Origin: Alphaproteobacteria bacterium
GTDB taxonomy: Bacteria; Pseudomonadota; Alphaproteobacteria; Bin95
Length of the DNA: 64,000 nt
Assembly: GCA_020638555.1 (NCBI GenBank)
Contig: JACKII010000001.1
Span: forward strand, 1,054,001-1,118,000
Direction of reading: 5' to 3'
The translations under genes and the position numbers were made by a program. Positions 7,870 through 16,547 of the stretch are shown here, piece by piece. The stretch's first letter is position 1. Each line of letters begins with the position of its first letter. The notes under the pieces are model-generated. The model made no database searches. It was not told the origin of the DNA and saw only the letters and a program-made list of their open reading frames with translations.

Positions 7870-10620
7870 TCAACCGGTCTTGGCCGTCAGCGTTTCGTTG
7901 GTGACGAGGGCGTTGCTTTCGCGGATCGCCTCGATCAGGGCCTGTTCGATCTGGGCCTGCTTGCCCGGATGCACGATCTTCAGGCCGAACACGTCCTTGA
8001 CATAGAACACGTCGACCGCGCGTTCGCCATAGGTGGCGATGTGGCTGGACGCGATTTGCAGGCCGAGCTGGGTCATGGTCCAGGCGACCTTGTTCAGGAA
8101 GCCCGGCCGGTCGCGGCCGTTGACCTCGATCACCGTGAAATAGCGGCTGGCCTCGTTGTCGATGATGACGCGCGGCGCCACCTTGAACACGGCGGTGCGG
8201 CTGACCCAGGTCGGCGGCTGTTGCAGGGCGTTGGCCAGTTGCACGTCGCCGGTCAGCACCTGGCGCACGCGCTTTTTCAGACGCTCGTGTTCCTGGTAGA
8301 AGCCGCCTTCGCCCGCCTGCACCCAGAAGCTGTCGATGACATAGCCGTTGTGCAGGGTAAAGGCGCGCGCACCGACGATGTTGGCGCCCGCCAGCGCCAG
8401 CGCGCCGGCAATGCGGGCGAACAGGCCGGCATGGTCCAGCGTGCAGATGGTGACAATGGTGGCCTGGCCCTCGTCGTCGTTCTGGAATTCGATGGTCAGG
8501 CCGGGGTCTTCGGCCTCCGTCCGGCGCAGCAGGTCGGCGTGATAGGCCAGGGTGTCGGTATCCCAGGCGACCCAATACGTGTCCGCGGCCTTGGCAAAAT
8601 GGGTGTCGAGCGCATCCTGCGTCCAGCCGGAAAGGCGCTCGGCCAGGTCCGCCCGTGCGGCGGCGGCGCGGCGCGGCAGCGACTCGACATTGCCGGACCC
8701 CGAAAGCCGTTCGTCCGCGCGCCAGAAGAGCTCGCGCAGCAGGGCGGCCTTCCAGCCGGTCCAGGTGTCGGGGCCGACGGCGCGGATGTCGCAGACGGTC
8801 AGCACCAGCAACTGCCGCAGCCGGTCCGGCGACTGCACGATGGCGACGAAATCCTGAATGGTCTTGGGGTCGTTCGGGTCGCGGCGCTGGGCGGTGTCGG
8901 ACATGACCAGATGGTAGCGCACCAGCCAGGATGCGGTCTCGGTCTCCGCCGGGGAAAGGCCGAGGCGGGGGCCGTATTCCTCCACCAGGTCGGCGCCGAT
9001 CACCGAATGGTCGCCGCCGCGGCCCTTGCCGATGTCGTGGAACAGCACCGCCACATAGAGCGCGCGGCGGTGCGGCACCAGCTTGACCATGTTGGTGGCG
9101 ACGGGGGCGGCGTCGGCCAGCAGGCCGTCCTCCAGCCGGCGCAGTTCGGAGATGGCGCGGATGGTGTGCTCGTCCACCGTGTAGGAGTGGTACATGTTGT
9201 ACTGCATCATCGCGACGACGCGGCCGAACGGCGGCAGGAACCGGCCGAACAGGCCGGCCTCGTTCAGGCGGCGCAGGGTGACAATGGTGTTCTTGCGCGC
9301 GGTCAGCATCTCCAGGAACAGGCGGTTCGCCTCCGGATCGTCGCGCACCTGGTCGATCAGGCGCAGGTCGCGCCGCACCAGGCGCAGGGCTTCCGGGTGG
9401 ATGTCGACATCGTGTTCCTGGGCCGTGCGAAACAGGCGCAGCATGTTGACCGGGTCGTCGCGGAAGGCCTTGGGGTCGCGCAGGGACAGCCGACCGTGGC
9501 TGAGGGTGAAATCCCCCAGTTTCTTCTCGAACGACAGCAGCCGCGACAGGGAAAAGAGGCCGGGGCGCTTGTGCTCCGCTTCCAGGGCCGCGCAGAAAAT
9601 GCGGGTCAGATCGCCCACGTCCTTTGCGACCATGAAGTAATGCTTCATGAAGCGTTCGACAGCGCGCATATTGCGCCGCCCGTGATAGCCCATGCGCTCG
9701 GCCAGCGCGTGCTGGTGGTCGAAGGTCAGCCGCTCCTCGGCCCGGCCGGCATAGTAATGCAGGTGGCAGCGCACGTCGGCCAGGAAATCCTCGGCCTTTT
9801 CGAAGCGGCGGGCCTCCGCCTTGGAGAACACGCCCTTGGCGACCAGTTCGCCGACGCTTTCGACGTGATAGAGCGCCTTGGCGATCCAGTAGAGCGTGTG
9901 CAGGTCGCGCAGGCCGCCCTTGCCGTCCTTGATATTGGGCTCCAGCACATAGCGGGTGTCGCCCATGCGCTGGTGGCGATCGTCGCGCTCGGTCAGCTTG
10001 GCCTGGACGAAGCCGATGGGATTGGCACCCATGGCCTTCTCCCAGAACCCCGTTTTCATCTCCTCGAACTGTCCGGGATCGCCCCAGAGATAGCGGGCCT
10101 CCAGCAGGGCCGTGGCGATGGTCTGGTCTTCCTTGGCCATGCGCACGCACTCGTCGGGCGTGCGCACCGCCTGGCCGACCTTCAGGCCCAGGTCCCAGAG
10201 CATGTAGAGCACATACTCTATTACCTGTTCGCTGCGCGGCGAGGTCTTGACCGGTTGCAGGAACAGCAGGTCGATGTCGGAAAACGGCGCCAGCTCGCCA
10301 CGGCCATAGCCACCGACCGCGGCGGCGCTCAGCAATTCGCCCTTGGTGGGGTTGGCGGCGGGGAATTTGTAGCGGCTCGCATGGTCCAGCAGGCCGCAGA
10401 TCAGGCTGTCATACAGCGCGGAGCGCGCGGGCATCAGCGCTTCGGACCGGCCGCCAAGCTCGAACATGTGCCGCAGCTCGGCTTCGGCCTTGGCCAGGGC
10501 CTTTTTCAGCGTCGCGAGCGTTTCGGTGCGGGTGCGGCGGTCGCCGGCAATATCGGCGGCGAGCAGATCAGGCCAGGCAGGGGCGGGGAGGGTCTCGGAA
10601 TCGATGAGCGCGTGTTCCAT
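7870..10620 (-). CDS. glnD: Bifunctional PII uridylyltransferase/uridylyl-removing enzyme GlnD
   Basis: The 916-residue product is the nitrogen sensor that uridylylates and deuridylylates PII proteins according to the glutamine level. The nucleotidyltransferase motif GGYGRGELAPFSDIDLL spans 103-119, with catalytic Asp115 and Asp117. The central GlnD linker domain contains GKGGLRDLHTLYW. The HD domain with HTIR near 485 and LFHDIGKGRGGDHS near 527 carries the uridylyl-removing activity. Two ACT domains follow near 735-815 and 845-916 and bind glutamine. The length is typical for alphaproteobacteria. It is a cytoplasmic protein encoded near mutS, an arrangement common in this class. Confidence 0.97.
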   Translation of the reverse strand: MEHALIDSETLPAPAWPDLLAADIAGDRRTRTETLATLKKALAKAEAELRHMFELGGRSEALMPARSALYDSLICGLLDHASRYKFPAANPTKGELLSAAAVGGYGRGELAPFSDIDLLFLQPVKTSPRSEQVIEYVLYMLWDLGLKVGQAVRTPDECVRMAKEDQTIATALLEARYLWGDPGQFEEMKTGFWEKAMGANPIGFVQAKLTERDDRHQRMGDTRYVLEPNIKDGKGGLRDLHTLYWIAKALYHVESVGELVAKGVFSKAEARRFEKAEDFLADVRCHLHYYAGRAEERLTFDHQHALAERMGYHGRRNMRAVERFMKHYFMVAKDVGDLTRIFCAALEAEHKRPGLFSLSRLLSFEKKLGDFTLSHGRLSLRDPKAFRDDPVNMLRLFRTAQEHDVDIHPEALRLVRRDLRLIDQVRDDPEANRLFLEMLTARKNTIVTLRRLNEAGLFGRFLPPFGRVVAMMQYNMYHSYTVDEHTIRAISELRRLEDGLLADAAPVATNMVKLVPHRRALYVAVLFHDIGKGRGGDHSVIGADLVEEYGPRLGLSPAETETASWLVRYHLVMSDTAQRRDPNDPKTIQDFVAIVQSPDRLRQLLVLTVCDIRAVGPDTWTGWKAALLRELFWRADERLSGSGNVESLPRRAAAARADLAERLSGWTQDALDTHFAKAADTYWVAWDTDTLAYHADLLRRTEAEDPGLTIEFQNDDEGQATIVTICTLDHAGLFARIAGALALAGANIVGARAFTLHNGYVIDSFWVQAGEGGFYQEHERLKKRVRQVLTGDVQLANALQQPPTWVSRTAVFKVAPRVIIDNEASRYFTVIEVNGRDRPGFLNKVAWTMTQLGLQIASSHIATYGERAVDVFYVKDVFGLKIVHPGKQAQIEQALIEAIRESNALVTNETLTAKTG

Positions 10621-10653
10621 GGCGTCACACTAAGGCCCCCGCGGCCATGGCCG

Positions 10654-11967
10654 TCAAGCTGGCACAATGTCGAAGGCGATGCTGACGCGCTCCGCCCCTG
10701 TTTCCAGGGGGCCCGCCTCCAGCGGGACGGTGTGGTGCCAGAGATATGAGGGGAACAGAAACATGCTGCCCGCCCGTGGGCGCAGCGTGCGGATTTCCGG
10801 TTCCGGTGGGCTCGGAAGGCCGTATCCCGGCGTTCCGAAACTGATCCATCCCGCCTCGCTGCGCTCGGTGATGGCGGCGGGCAGGGTGGGGTAATAGGCG
10901 CCCGACACCCAGCCGTAATTGTGGATGTGGGCCGCCTGATGGCCGCCGGGCGCCAGGATGTTCGCCCAGACGATCATGCGGTAGTCGCGCGGCTTCGCGC
11001 CGAAGAACGGGTGGCCGGGGCGGTCCGGCAGGCGCTCGCGCAGCCCCTCGACCTCGGCCCGGATCATGGCGAGGAAGCGGGCGACGGTCGGGGACGGGTT
11101 GCGGGTCAGGTCCGGCACCACCTGGCCGCCGCGGGCGGCGCGCCTGGTCGGGTCCCAGTCGCCGATCAGGTCCGGATGGCGGCGGATTTCGGCCTCCAGC
11201 CGCTCGCCGAAGCCAGGCTCGGCCGCGAGCGCGACCGGGTAGACCATGGTGGCGACATCGGCCAACGCGCGCGCCTCGTCGCGGCGGCCCAGCATTTGCA
11301 GGGCCAGCACCCGGTAGGCCACCACGTTGGCGCTGCGCGTGCCGGTGGCGAGATAGGCCTCGGCATCCGCCAGCGCGCCGGCGGCATCGCCGGCCTTGAG
11401 GCGGGCGGCGGCGCGATTGCTGAGCGACGGGGTATGCCCCGGCTGGCGCGCCAGGGCTTCGGTGTAGAGCGCCGACGCGTCGGCGAAATCGCCCTGTTCC
11501 TGGGCGATGTTGGCGAGTTCGAACGGCGGACCGGCGAGGGTCGGGCGCTCGCGGCTGGCCTGGCGCAGCCGGTCTTGCGCTTCGGCCAGGCGTCCGGTGG
11601 TTTTCAGCAAGGCGGCGAGGCCGCTTACCGCCGGCCAGTGGCCGGGACGGGCCGCCAGGGCGCGGGCGAAGGCCTGCTCGGCCTCCTGCAGGTCCTCCCG
11701 GCTCGCCAGCGCGCGGCCGAGACTGGTCCAGGCCTCGGCATAGCGGGGCGCGGCGGCGACGGCCTGGCGCAGCAGGGCGATGCCGGCTTCGGCATGGCCG
11801 GCACGGACGCCCGTCTGCCCCAGCAGGTGCAGCGCTCCCGGATGATTAGGGGCGGTTTTCAGCACCGCGCGGCAGCTGCGCTCCGCAGTGGCGAAGTCGC
11901 CGGTCTGCAAGGCCCGGGCGGCGCGCTGCAGCAATGGGGCGGGGTCAGCAGGACGGGACGGTGTCAT
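10654..11967 (-). CDS. TPR-repeat protein with C-terminal putative 2-oxoglutarate/Fe(II) oxygenase domain
   Basis: The product has 437 residues. About the first 240 are tandem tetratricopeptide-like repeats, with repeated alanine- and leucine-rich helix pairs (for example GALHLLGQTGVRAGHAEAGI, AEAWTSLGRALAS). The C-terminal 100 residues match the putative 2OG-Fe(II) oxygenase type: an HIHNYGWVSGAYYPTLP segment supplies the first iron ligand region and FLFPSYLWHHTVP the distal histidine. Such fusions are usually called putative hydroxylases with unknown substrates. It is a single minus-strand gene between glnD and a repeat element. The reaction is inferred from family only. Confidence 0.78.
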   Translation of the reverse strand: MTPSRPADPAPLLQRAARALQTGDFATAERSCRAVLKTAPNHPGALHLLGQTGVRAGHAEAGIALLRQAVAAAPRYAEAWTSLGRALASREDLQEAEQAFARALAARPGHWPAVSGLAALLKTTGRLAEAQDRLRQASRERPTLAGPPFELANIAQEQGDFADASALYTEALARQPGHTPSLSNRAAARLKAGDAAGALADAEAYLATGTRSANVVAYRVLALQMLGRRDEARALADVATMVYPVALAAEPGFGERLEAEIRRHPDLIGDWDPTRRAARGGQVVPDLTRNPSPTVARFLAMIRAEVEGLRERLPDRPGHPFFGAKPRDYRMIVWANILAPGGHQAAHIHNYGWVSGAYYPTLPAAITERSEAGWISFGTPGYGLPSPPEPEIRTLRPRAGSMFLFPSYLWHHTVPLEAGPLETGAERVSIAFDIVPA

Positions 11968-12002
11968 GGCTGCGATCTCTCAAACTTGCCGCATGGGCTG
12001 TA

Positions 12003-12176
12003 CCCCGGCCGCCGCGGAGCGGTGCGCCGGGGCCGCTTGCGCTCGCGAACACCCAAGCCAGCGGTGTTCGCAGGCCGACACCGGCCCCGGATCGGCGCTC
12101 CGCACCGTCCGGGGATCAGGGGCGGCGTTCCGCACCATCCGGGGAGCCGGGGCGGCGCTCCGCATCCTCCGGGGGA
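12003..12176 (-). repeat. Dispersed intergenic repeat, copy A (family 1)
   Basis: Three imperfect copies, on a 30-bp period, of a unit whose minus-strand core reads like CCCCGGACGGTGCGGAGCG (12091-12116, 12121-12146, 12151-12176). Next to them are a hairpin made of CGAACACC (12046-12053) and GGTGTTCG (12062-12069) and a GC-rich block (12003-12035). The same three-part layout is present at 31065-31205. It lies directly downstream of mutS, in the direction of mutS transcription. The 238-bp gap at 11968-12205 holds nothing else that I can recognise. Confidence 0.75.
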
Positions 12177-12205
12177 TACGCATCCCGGAAACCGGGGCGT
12201 GCATC

Positions 12206-14905
12206 TCAGTCTTCCCCGTCGGCGAGGCGTTTCAGGCGGTAGAGCATGTCCAGTGCCTCGCGCGGGGTCAGGCTGTCGGGATCGGTCTCGCCCAGCACGC
12301 GCAGCAGTTCGCGCGGCGGCGGCGGAGTGGCGGGCGCGGCAGCGACCTCCGGTGCCGGCGGCGGCTTCGGCGCGGCGGCGGCGAACAGCGGCAGGTCCTC
12401 CACCAGGCGGCGGACGGCGGAGCCCTGGTCGCCTTCCTCCAGCAGTTTCAGCACCTCTTCGGCCCGCGCCAGCACCGGCTTGGGCAGGCCCGCCAGCCGC
12501 GCCACATGGATGCCATAGGACCGGTCGGCGGTGCCGGCGGCGACCTCGTGCAGGAACACCACCTGGTCCTGCCACTCGCGAATGCGCATGGTCGCCAGAT
12601 GCAGCGCGTCGAGCCGGCCTTCCAGCAGGGTCAGCTCGTGATAATGGGTCGCGAACAGGGCGCGGCAGCGCAACCGGTCGTGCAGATGCTCCACCGCGGC
12701 CCAGGCGATGGACAGACCGTCGAAGGTGGCGGTGCCGCGGCCGATCTCGTCCAGGATCACCAGCGCGCGCGGGCCGGCCTGGTTCAGGATGGCGGCGGTC
12801 TCCACCATCTCCACCATGAAGGTGGAGCGGCCGCGGGCCAGGTCGTCGGCGGCGCCGACCCGGCTGAACAGGCGGTCGACGACGCCGATATGCGCCGCGT
12901 CCGCGGGCACGAAGCTGCCGATCTGGGCCAGGATGGCGATGAGCGCGTTCTGGCGCAGATAGGTGCTCTTGCCCGCCATGTTCGGGCCCGTCACCAGCCA
13001 GAGCCGTTCGGCCGGGTCGCGGTCGGCGGAGAGGTCGCAGTCATTGGCGACGAAGGCCTGGCCCGCCGCGGTCAGCACCGCCTCCACCACCGGGTGGCGG
13101 CCGCCCGTGATCTTGAAGGCCAGCGTGTTGTCGACCGCCGGCCGGTTGTAGCGCAGGTCGACGGCCAGGTCGGCAAGGCCGCCCAGCACGTCCAGCAGCG
13201 CCAGCGCCTCCGCCGTGCGGGCGAGGTCGTCGGCCCGCGCGGCCACCTCGCGCACCAGATCGGCGAACAGGTCCAGTTCCAGCGCCAGCGACCGGTCGCC
13301 CGCCTGGAGAATACGCGCCTCCAGGTCGGACAGTTCGACGGTGGTGAAGCGCATGGCGCTCGCCATGGTCTGGCGGTGGACGAAGCGGTCGTCCTCCTGC
13401 AGCCGGGCGGCCTGGTTCTGGCCCACCTCGACGAAATATCCCAGCACGTTGTTGTGCTTGACGCGCAGGTTGGCGACGCCGGTTTCCTCGGCATAGCGCT
13501 TTTGCAGGCCGGCGATATGGCGGCGGCTGTCGTCGCGGAGCGTGCGCAGCTCGTCCAGTTCCGGCGCATAGCCGGGCGCGATGAAGCCGCCCTCTCGCGG
13601 GTTGGCCGGCAGGTCCGGCGCCAGCGCGCGGCCCAGGCGTTCCACCAGCGGGCCGAACTGGCCGAGCGAGCCGATGGTGTCGGCCAGCAGTTCCGGCCGC
13701 TGGGCGCTCAGGTCAGCGGTGGCGGTGCCGAGCAGCACCCGCAGCACGCCGGCAATGCGCGCGGCCTCCCGCACCGCCGCCAGGTCGCGCGGCCCGCCGC
13801 GCTCGAGCGAAAGCCGTTGCAGGGCGCGCGCGAGGTCCGGGCAGCGGCCGAGTTGCTCACGCAGATCCTCGCGCGTGCCGGTGCCCTCGCACAGGAACTG
13901 CACCGCGTCCAGGCGGGCGGCGATGCGGCCGGAGTCGGTGAGCGGAGCGGACAGCCAGGCATAGAGCAGGCGCGCGCCGGCGCCGGTCACCGTGCGGTCG
14001 ATGGCGGCGAGCAGCGTGCCGTCGCGGCCGCCGGACAGCGCCTCGGTCAGTTCCAGATTGCGGCGCGTGGCGGCGTCGATCTCCATCGCGGCCCGGCCGG
14101 AGAAATGCCGCGGCGGGTCGAGGCGGGGCAGGCGGTCGACCTGGGTCAGGTCCAGATAATCGAACAGGGCGCCCGCCGCCGCGATTTCCGGCCGGGTGAA
14201 CTGGCCGTAAGCCTCCAGGCTGGCGACGCGATAGGCTTCCAGCAGCCGTCGGTGGCCGTTGGCGGTGTCGAACTTGACGCCGGGCAGCGGCGACAGCGCT
14301 GCCTTGTGCTCGGCCCAGAGTTCGAACAGGGGTTCGCGCTCCAGCAGGCGTTCCGACAGCAACAGTTCGTTCGGCGCGAGCCGGGCGAGGGCGGCGGCAA
14401 GGCCGGCTTCCGCCAGGGTCTGCACCGTGAAGCTGCCGGTGGAGATGTCGACCCAGGCCAGCCCGAACTCGCCCGCCACCTCGGCCAGGGCGGCCAGGTG
14501 GTTGTGCTGGCGCGCGTCCAGCAGCGAATCTTCGGTCAGCGTGCCGCGGGTGACGCGGCGGACCACGTCGCGGGCCACGACGGACTTGGAGCCGCGTTTC
14601 TTCGCCTCCGCCGGGTCTTCGGTCTGCTCGCAGATGGCGACCTTGAAGCCGGCGCCGATCAGGCGGTGCAAATAGGCCTCGTGCGACTTGACCGGCACGC
14701 CGGCCATGGGGATGTCCTCGCCGCCATGGCGGCCGCGTTTGGTGAGCGCGATGTTCAGCACGGGGGCGGCCCGGACCGCATCGTCGAAGAACATCTCGTA
14801 GAAGTCCCCCATGCGATAGAACAGCAGAAAGCCCTCGTTCGCCTCTTTCAGCGCGAGGTATTGCGCCATCATCGGCGTGACGGAAGAATCGGCGGCTTGG
14901 TTCAT
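12206..14905 (-). CDS. mutS: DNA mismatch repair protein MutS
   Basis: The 899-residue product recognises base mismatches and starts repair. The N-terminal mismatch-reading motif GDFYEMFFDD (Phe35, Glu37) is intact, followed by connector and lever domains. The C-terminal ATPase domain has Walker A GPNMAGKST, the MutS signature VILDEIGRGTATFDG and the FATHYHEL motif. The ATG at 14905 was chosen because MNQAADSSVTPMMAQYLALK begins at the usual family start; the frame is open 69 codons further upstream, but that part does not look like MutS and overlaps the region before the divergent M20 gene. The last 80 residues are the usual proline- and alanine-rich linker and C-terminal helix. Confidence 0.97.
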   Translation of the reverse strand: MNQAADSSVTPMMAQYLALKEANEGFLLFYRMGDFYEMFFDDAVRAAPVLNIALTKRGRHGGEDIPMAGVPVKSHEAYLHRLIGAGFKVAICEQTEDPAEAKKRGSKSVVARDVVRRVTRGTLTEDSLLDARQHNHLAALAEVAGEFGLAWVDISTGSFTVQTLAEAGLAAALARLAPNELLLSERLLEREPLFELWAEHKAALSPLPGVKFDTANGHRRLLEAYRVASLEAYGQFTRPEIAAAGALFDYLDLTQVDRLPRLDPPRHFSGRAAMEIDAATRRNLELTEALSGGRDGTLLAAIDRTVTGAGARLLYAWLSAPLTDSGRIAARLDAVQFLCEGTGTREDLREQLGRCPDLARALQRLSLERGGPRDLAAVREAARIAGVLRVLLGTATADLSAQRPELLADTIGSLGQFGPLVERLGRALAPDLPANPREGGFIAPGYAPELDELRTLRDDSRRHIAGLQKRYAEETGVANLRVKHNNVLGYFVEVGQNQAARLQEDDRFVHRQTMASAMRFTTVELSDLEARILQAGDRSLALELDLFADLVREVAARADDLARTAEALALLDVLGGLADLAVDLRYNRPAVDNTLAFKITGGRHPVVEAVLTAAGQAFVANDCDLSADRDPAERLWLVTGPNMAGKSTYLRQNALIAILAQIGSFVPADAAHIGVVDRLFSRVGAADDLARGRSTFMVEMVETAAILNQAGPRALVILDEIGRGTATFDGLSIAWAAVEHLHDRLRCRALFATHYHELTLLEGRLDALHLATMRIREWQDQVVFLHEVAAGTADRSYGIHVARLAGLPKPVLARAEEVLKLLEEGDQGSAVRRLVEDLPLFAAAAPKPPPAPEVAAAPATPPPPRELLRVLGETDPDSLTPREALDMLYRLKRLADGED

Positions 14906-15092
14906 CGGCAAGGGCGGGGCTGAGCGGAGAAACGAGGGGACGCGCCGCCACCATACCGACTTCCTGGCGAAAGGCGATGCATCCGGGTGGGAATTTCGCG
15001 GAACGGTCCACAGCATTGTCTTGCGCCCGGCAGCGAAGGCGCTAGGGTCGCGCCAGAATCGACCCGCAACAGTATCGGAGGCCCGTGACGCC

Positions 15093-16271
15093 ATGCCCGT
15101 GATCAACTCCATCGCCGCGATGCAGGACGAAATGGCGGAATGGCGCCAGGATATTCACGCCCACCCGGAACTGGCGTTCGAGGAAGTGCGCACCTCGCAA
15201 CTGGTGGCCGACAAGCTGGAAAGCTGGGGCATCAAGGTCACCCGCGGCCTGGGCAAGACCGGCCTGGTCGGCACGCTGGAAGGGCAGGACCCCGGCAGCC
15301 GCTCCATCGGCCTGCGCGCCGACATGGACGCGCTGCCGTTGCAGGAACTGAACGACCTGCCCTACAAATCGACCTTCGAGGGCAAGATGCACGCCTGCGG
15401 CCACGATGGCCACACCGCGGTGCTGCTGGGTGCGGCCAAGTATCTGGCGGAAAACCGCAACTTCAAGGGCACGGTGCATTTCATCTTCCAGCCGGCCGAG
15501 GAAGGCTTTGCCGGCGCCAAGGCGATGATCCGCGACGGCCTGTTCGAGCGCTTTCATTGCGACGAGGTCTATGGCCTGCACAACGCGCCGCACATGGAAT
15601 TCGGCAAGATCGGCGTCATGAGCGGCCCGATGATGGCCGCAGCCGACACGTTCGATATTGCCATCCAGGGCCGCGGCGGCCATGGCGCCTTTCCCCAGAC
15701 CTCGGTCGACCCCGTGCTGATCGGCGCGCAGATCGTCACCGCCCTGCAAAGCATCATCAGCCGCAACACGGACCCCCAGAAAAGCGGTGTCATCAGCGTG
15801 ACCCGTTTCCTGGCCGGCGAGGCGTTCAATGTCATTCCGGACAGCGCGCTGCTGGGCGGCACGGTGCGCACCTTCGATCCCAGGGTGCAGGACATGATCA
15901 TCCAGCGCATGGAAGAGGTCGCGACCGGGATTGCCGCCGCACTGGGCGGTTCGGCGGAACTGCGCTACCGGCGCGGCTATCCGGTCACGGTCAATCCCGA
16001 AATCAATGCCGACTACGCCGCCGACGCCGCCAAGGCCGTGGTGGGCGACGAGGCGGTGGTGCGGGATATCGCGCCGGTGATGGGGGCGGAGGATTTCTCC
16101 TACATGCTGCAGGAGCGTCCGGGCTGCTATATCTGGCTCGGCCAGGGCGGACAGGTGGGTGGCGAAGGCGCCCTGCACCATCCGCGCTACAATTTCAACG
16201 ATGCCGCCTTGCCGATCGGCGCCAGCTATTTCGCCAATCTGGTCGAGCAGCGATTGGGCCGGGCGGCCTAG
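15093..16271 (+). CDS. M20 family amidohydrolase (hippurate hydrolase/N-acyl amino acid hydrolase type)
   Basis: The 392-residue product is a zinc-dependent M20D peptidase-like amidohydrolase that cleaves N-acylated amino acids or similar amides in the cytoplasm. Motifs are HAHPELAFEE (22-31), RADMDALPL (75-83), MHACGHDGHT (99-108, with metal ligands Cys102 and His104), FQPAEEGFAGA, and the late GAEDFSY that supplies the last metal ligand. The ATG at 15093 was chosen because family similarity begins there and TATCGGAGG precedes it; the frame is open further upstream but overlaps mutS. It is divergent from mutS. The real substrate (hippurate, acetyl-amino acid, or indole conjugate) cannot be decided. 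Confidence 0.9.
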   Translation: MPVINSIAAMQDEMAEWRQDIHAHPELAFEEVRTSQLVADKLESWGIKVTRGLGKTGLVGTLEGQDPGSRSIGLRADMDALPLQELNDLPYKSTFEGKMHACGHDGHTAVLLGAAKYLAENRNFKGTVHFIFQPAEEGFAGAKAMIRDGLFERFHCDEVYGLHNAPHMEFGKIGVMSGPMMAAADTFDIAIQGRGGHGAFPQTSVDPVLIGAQIVTALQSIISRNTDPQKSGVISVTRFLAGEAFNVIPDSALLGGTVRTFDPRVQDMIIQRMEEVATGIAAALGGSAELRYRRGYPVTVNPEINADYAADAAKAVVGDEAVVRDIAPVMGAEDFSYMLQERPGCYIWLGQGGQVGGEGALHHPRYNFNDAALPIGASYFANLVEQRLGRAA

Positions 16272-16547
16272 AAGGCGGGACCGGATTCGGCGGGGCGGTT
16301 TCGGCGGGCGGATTGGGGGGCGGGCGAAACTCGCGGCTCCGCCGGACCGCTGTCGTAGCGGTAAGGTATGGCGCCTGTGCCCACCGGTGCAGGCGGAAAC
16401 ATGTCATTTTTTGCCTCTATCGTTTCGAGGCGTGAAAAGTCGCTTGGCGATGCGGAAAGCAATCGCTTCTACTGACCAGGCGCGTTCAACGGACAACTGC
16501 GGGCAATGCACCGGCGCCCGGAGCCTATCGGCGGGAGACTGAACAGA

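Noticed and set aside
7795..10749. Long open frame opposite glnD (984 codons)
   Set aside because: High GC removes stop codons from the antisense strand; the product has no recognisable domain and glnD is complete on the other strand. The same holds for frames opposite mutS (11888-14923), maeB (16404-19376) and valS (47800-50061).
12091..12176. Three regularly spaced repeats that look like a small CRISPR array
   Set aside because: The gap between units is only about 4 bp, the units are imperfect, no cas genes are present and the same unit occurs at two other gene ends.
14906..15112. N-terminal extension of MutS
   Set aside because: The frame is open but the 69 extra residues do not resemble any MutS, and they would start inside the upstream region of the divergent M20 gene.
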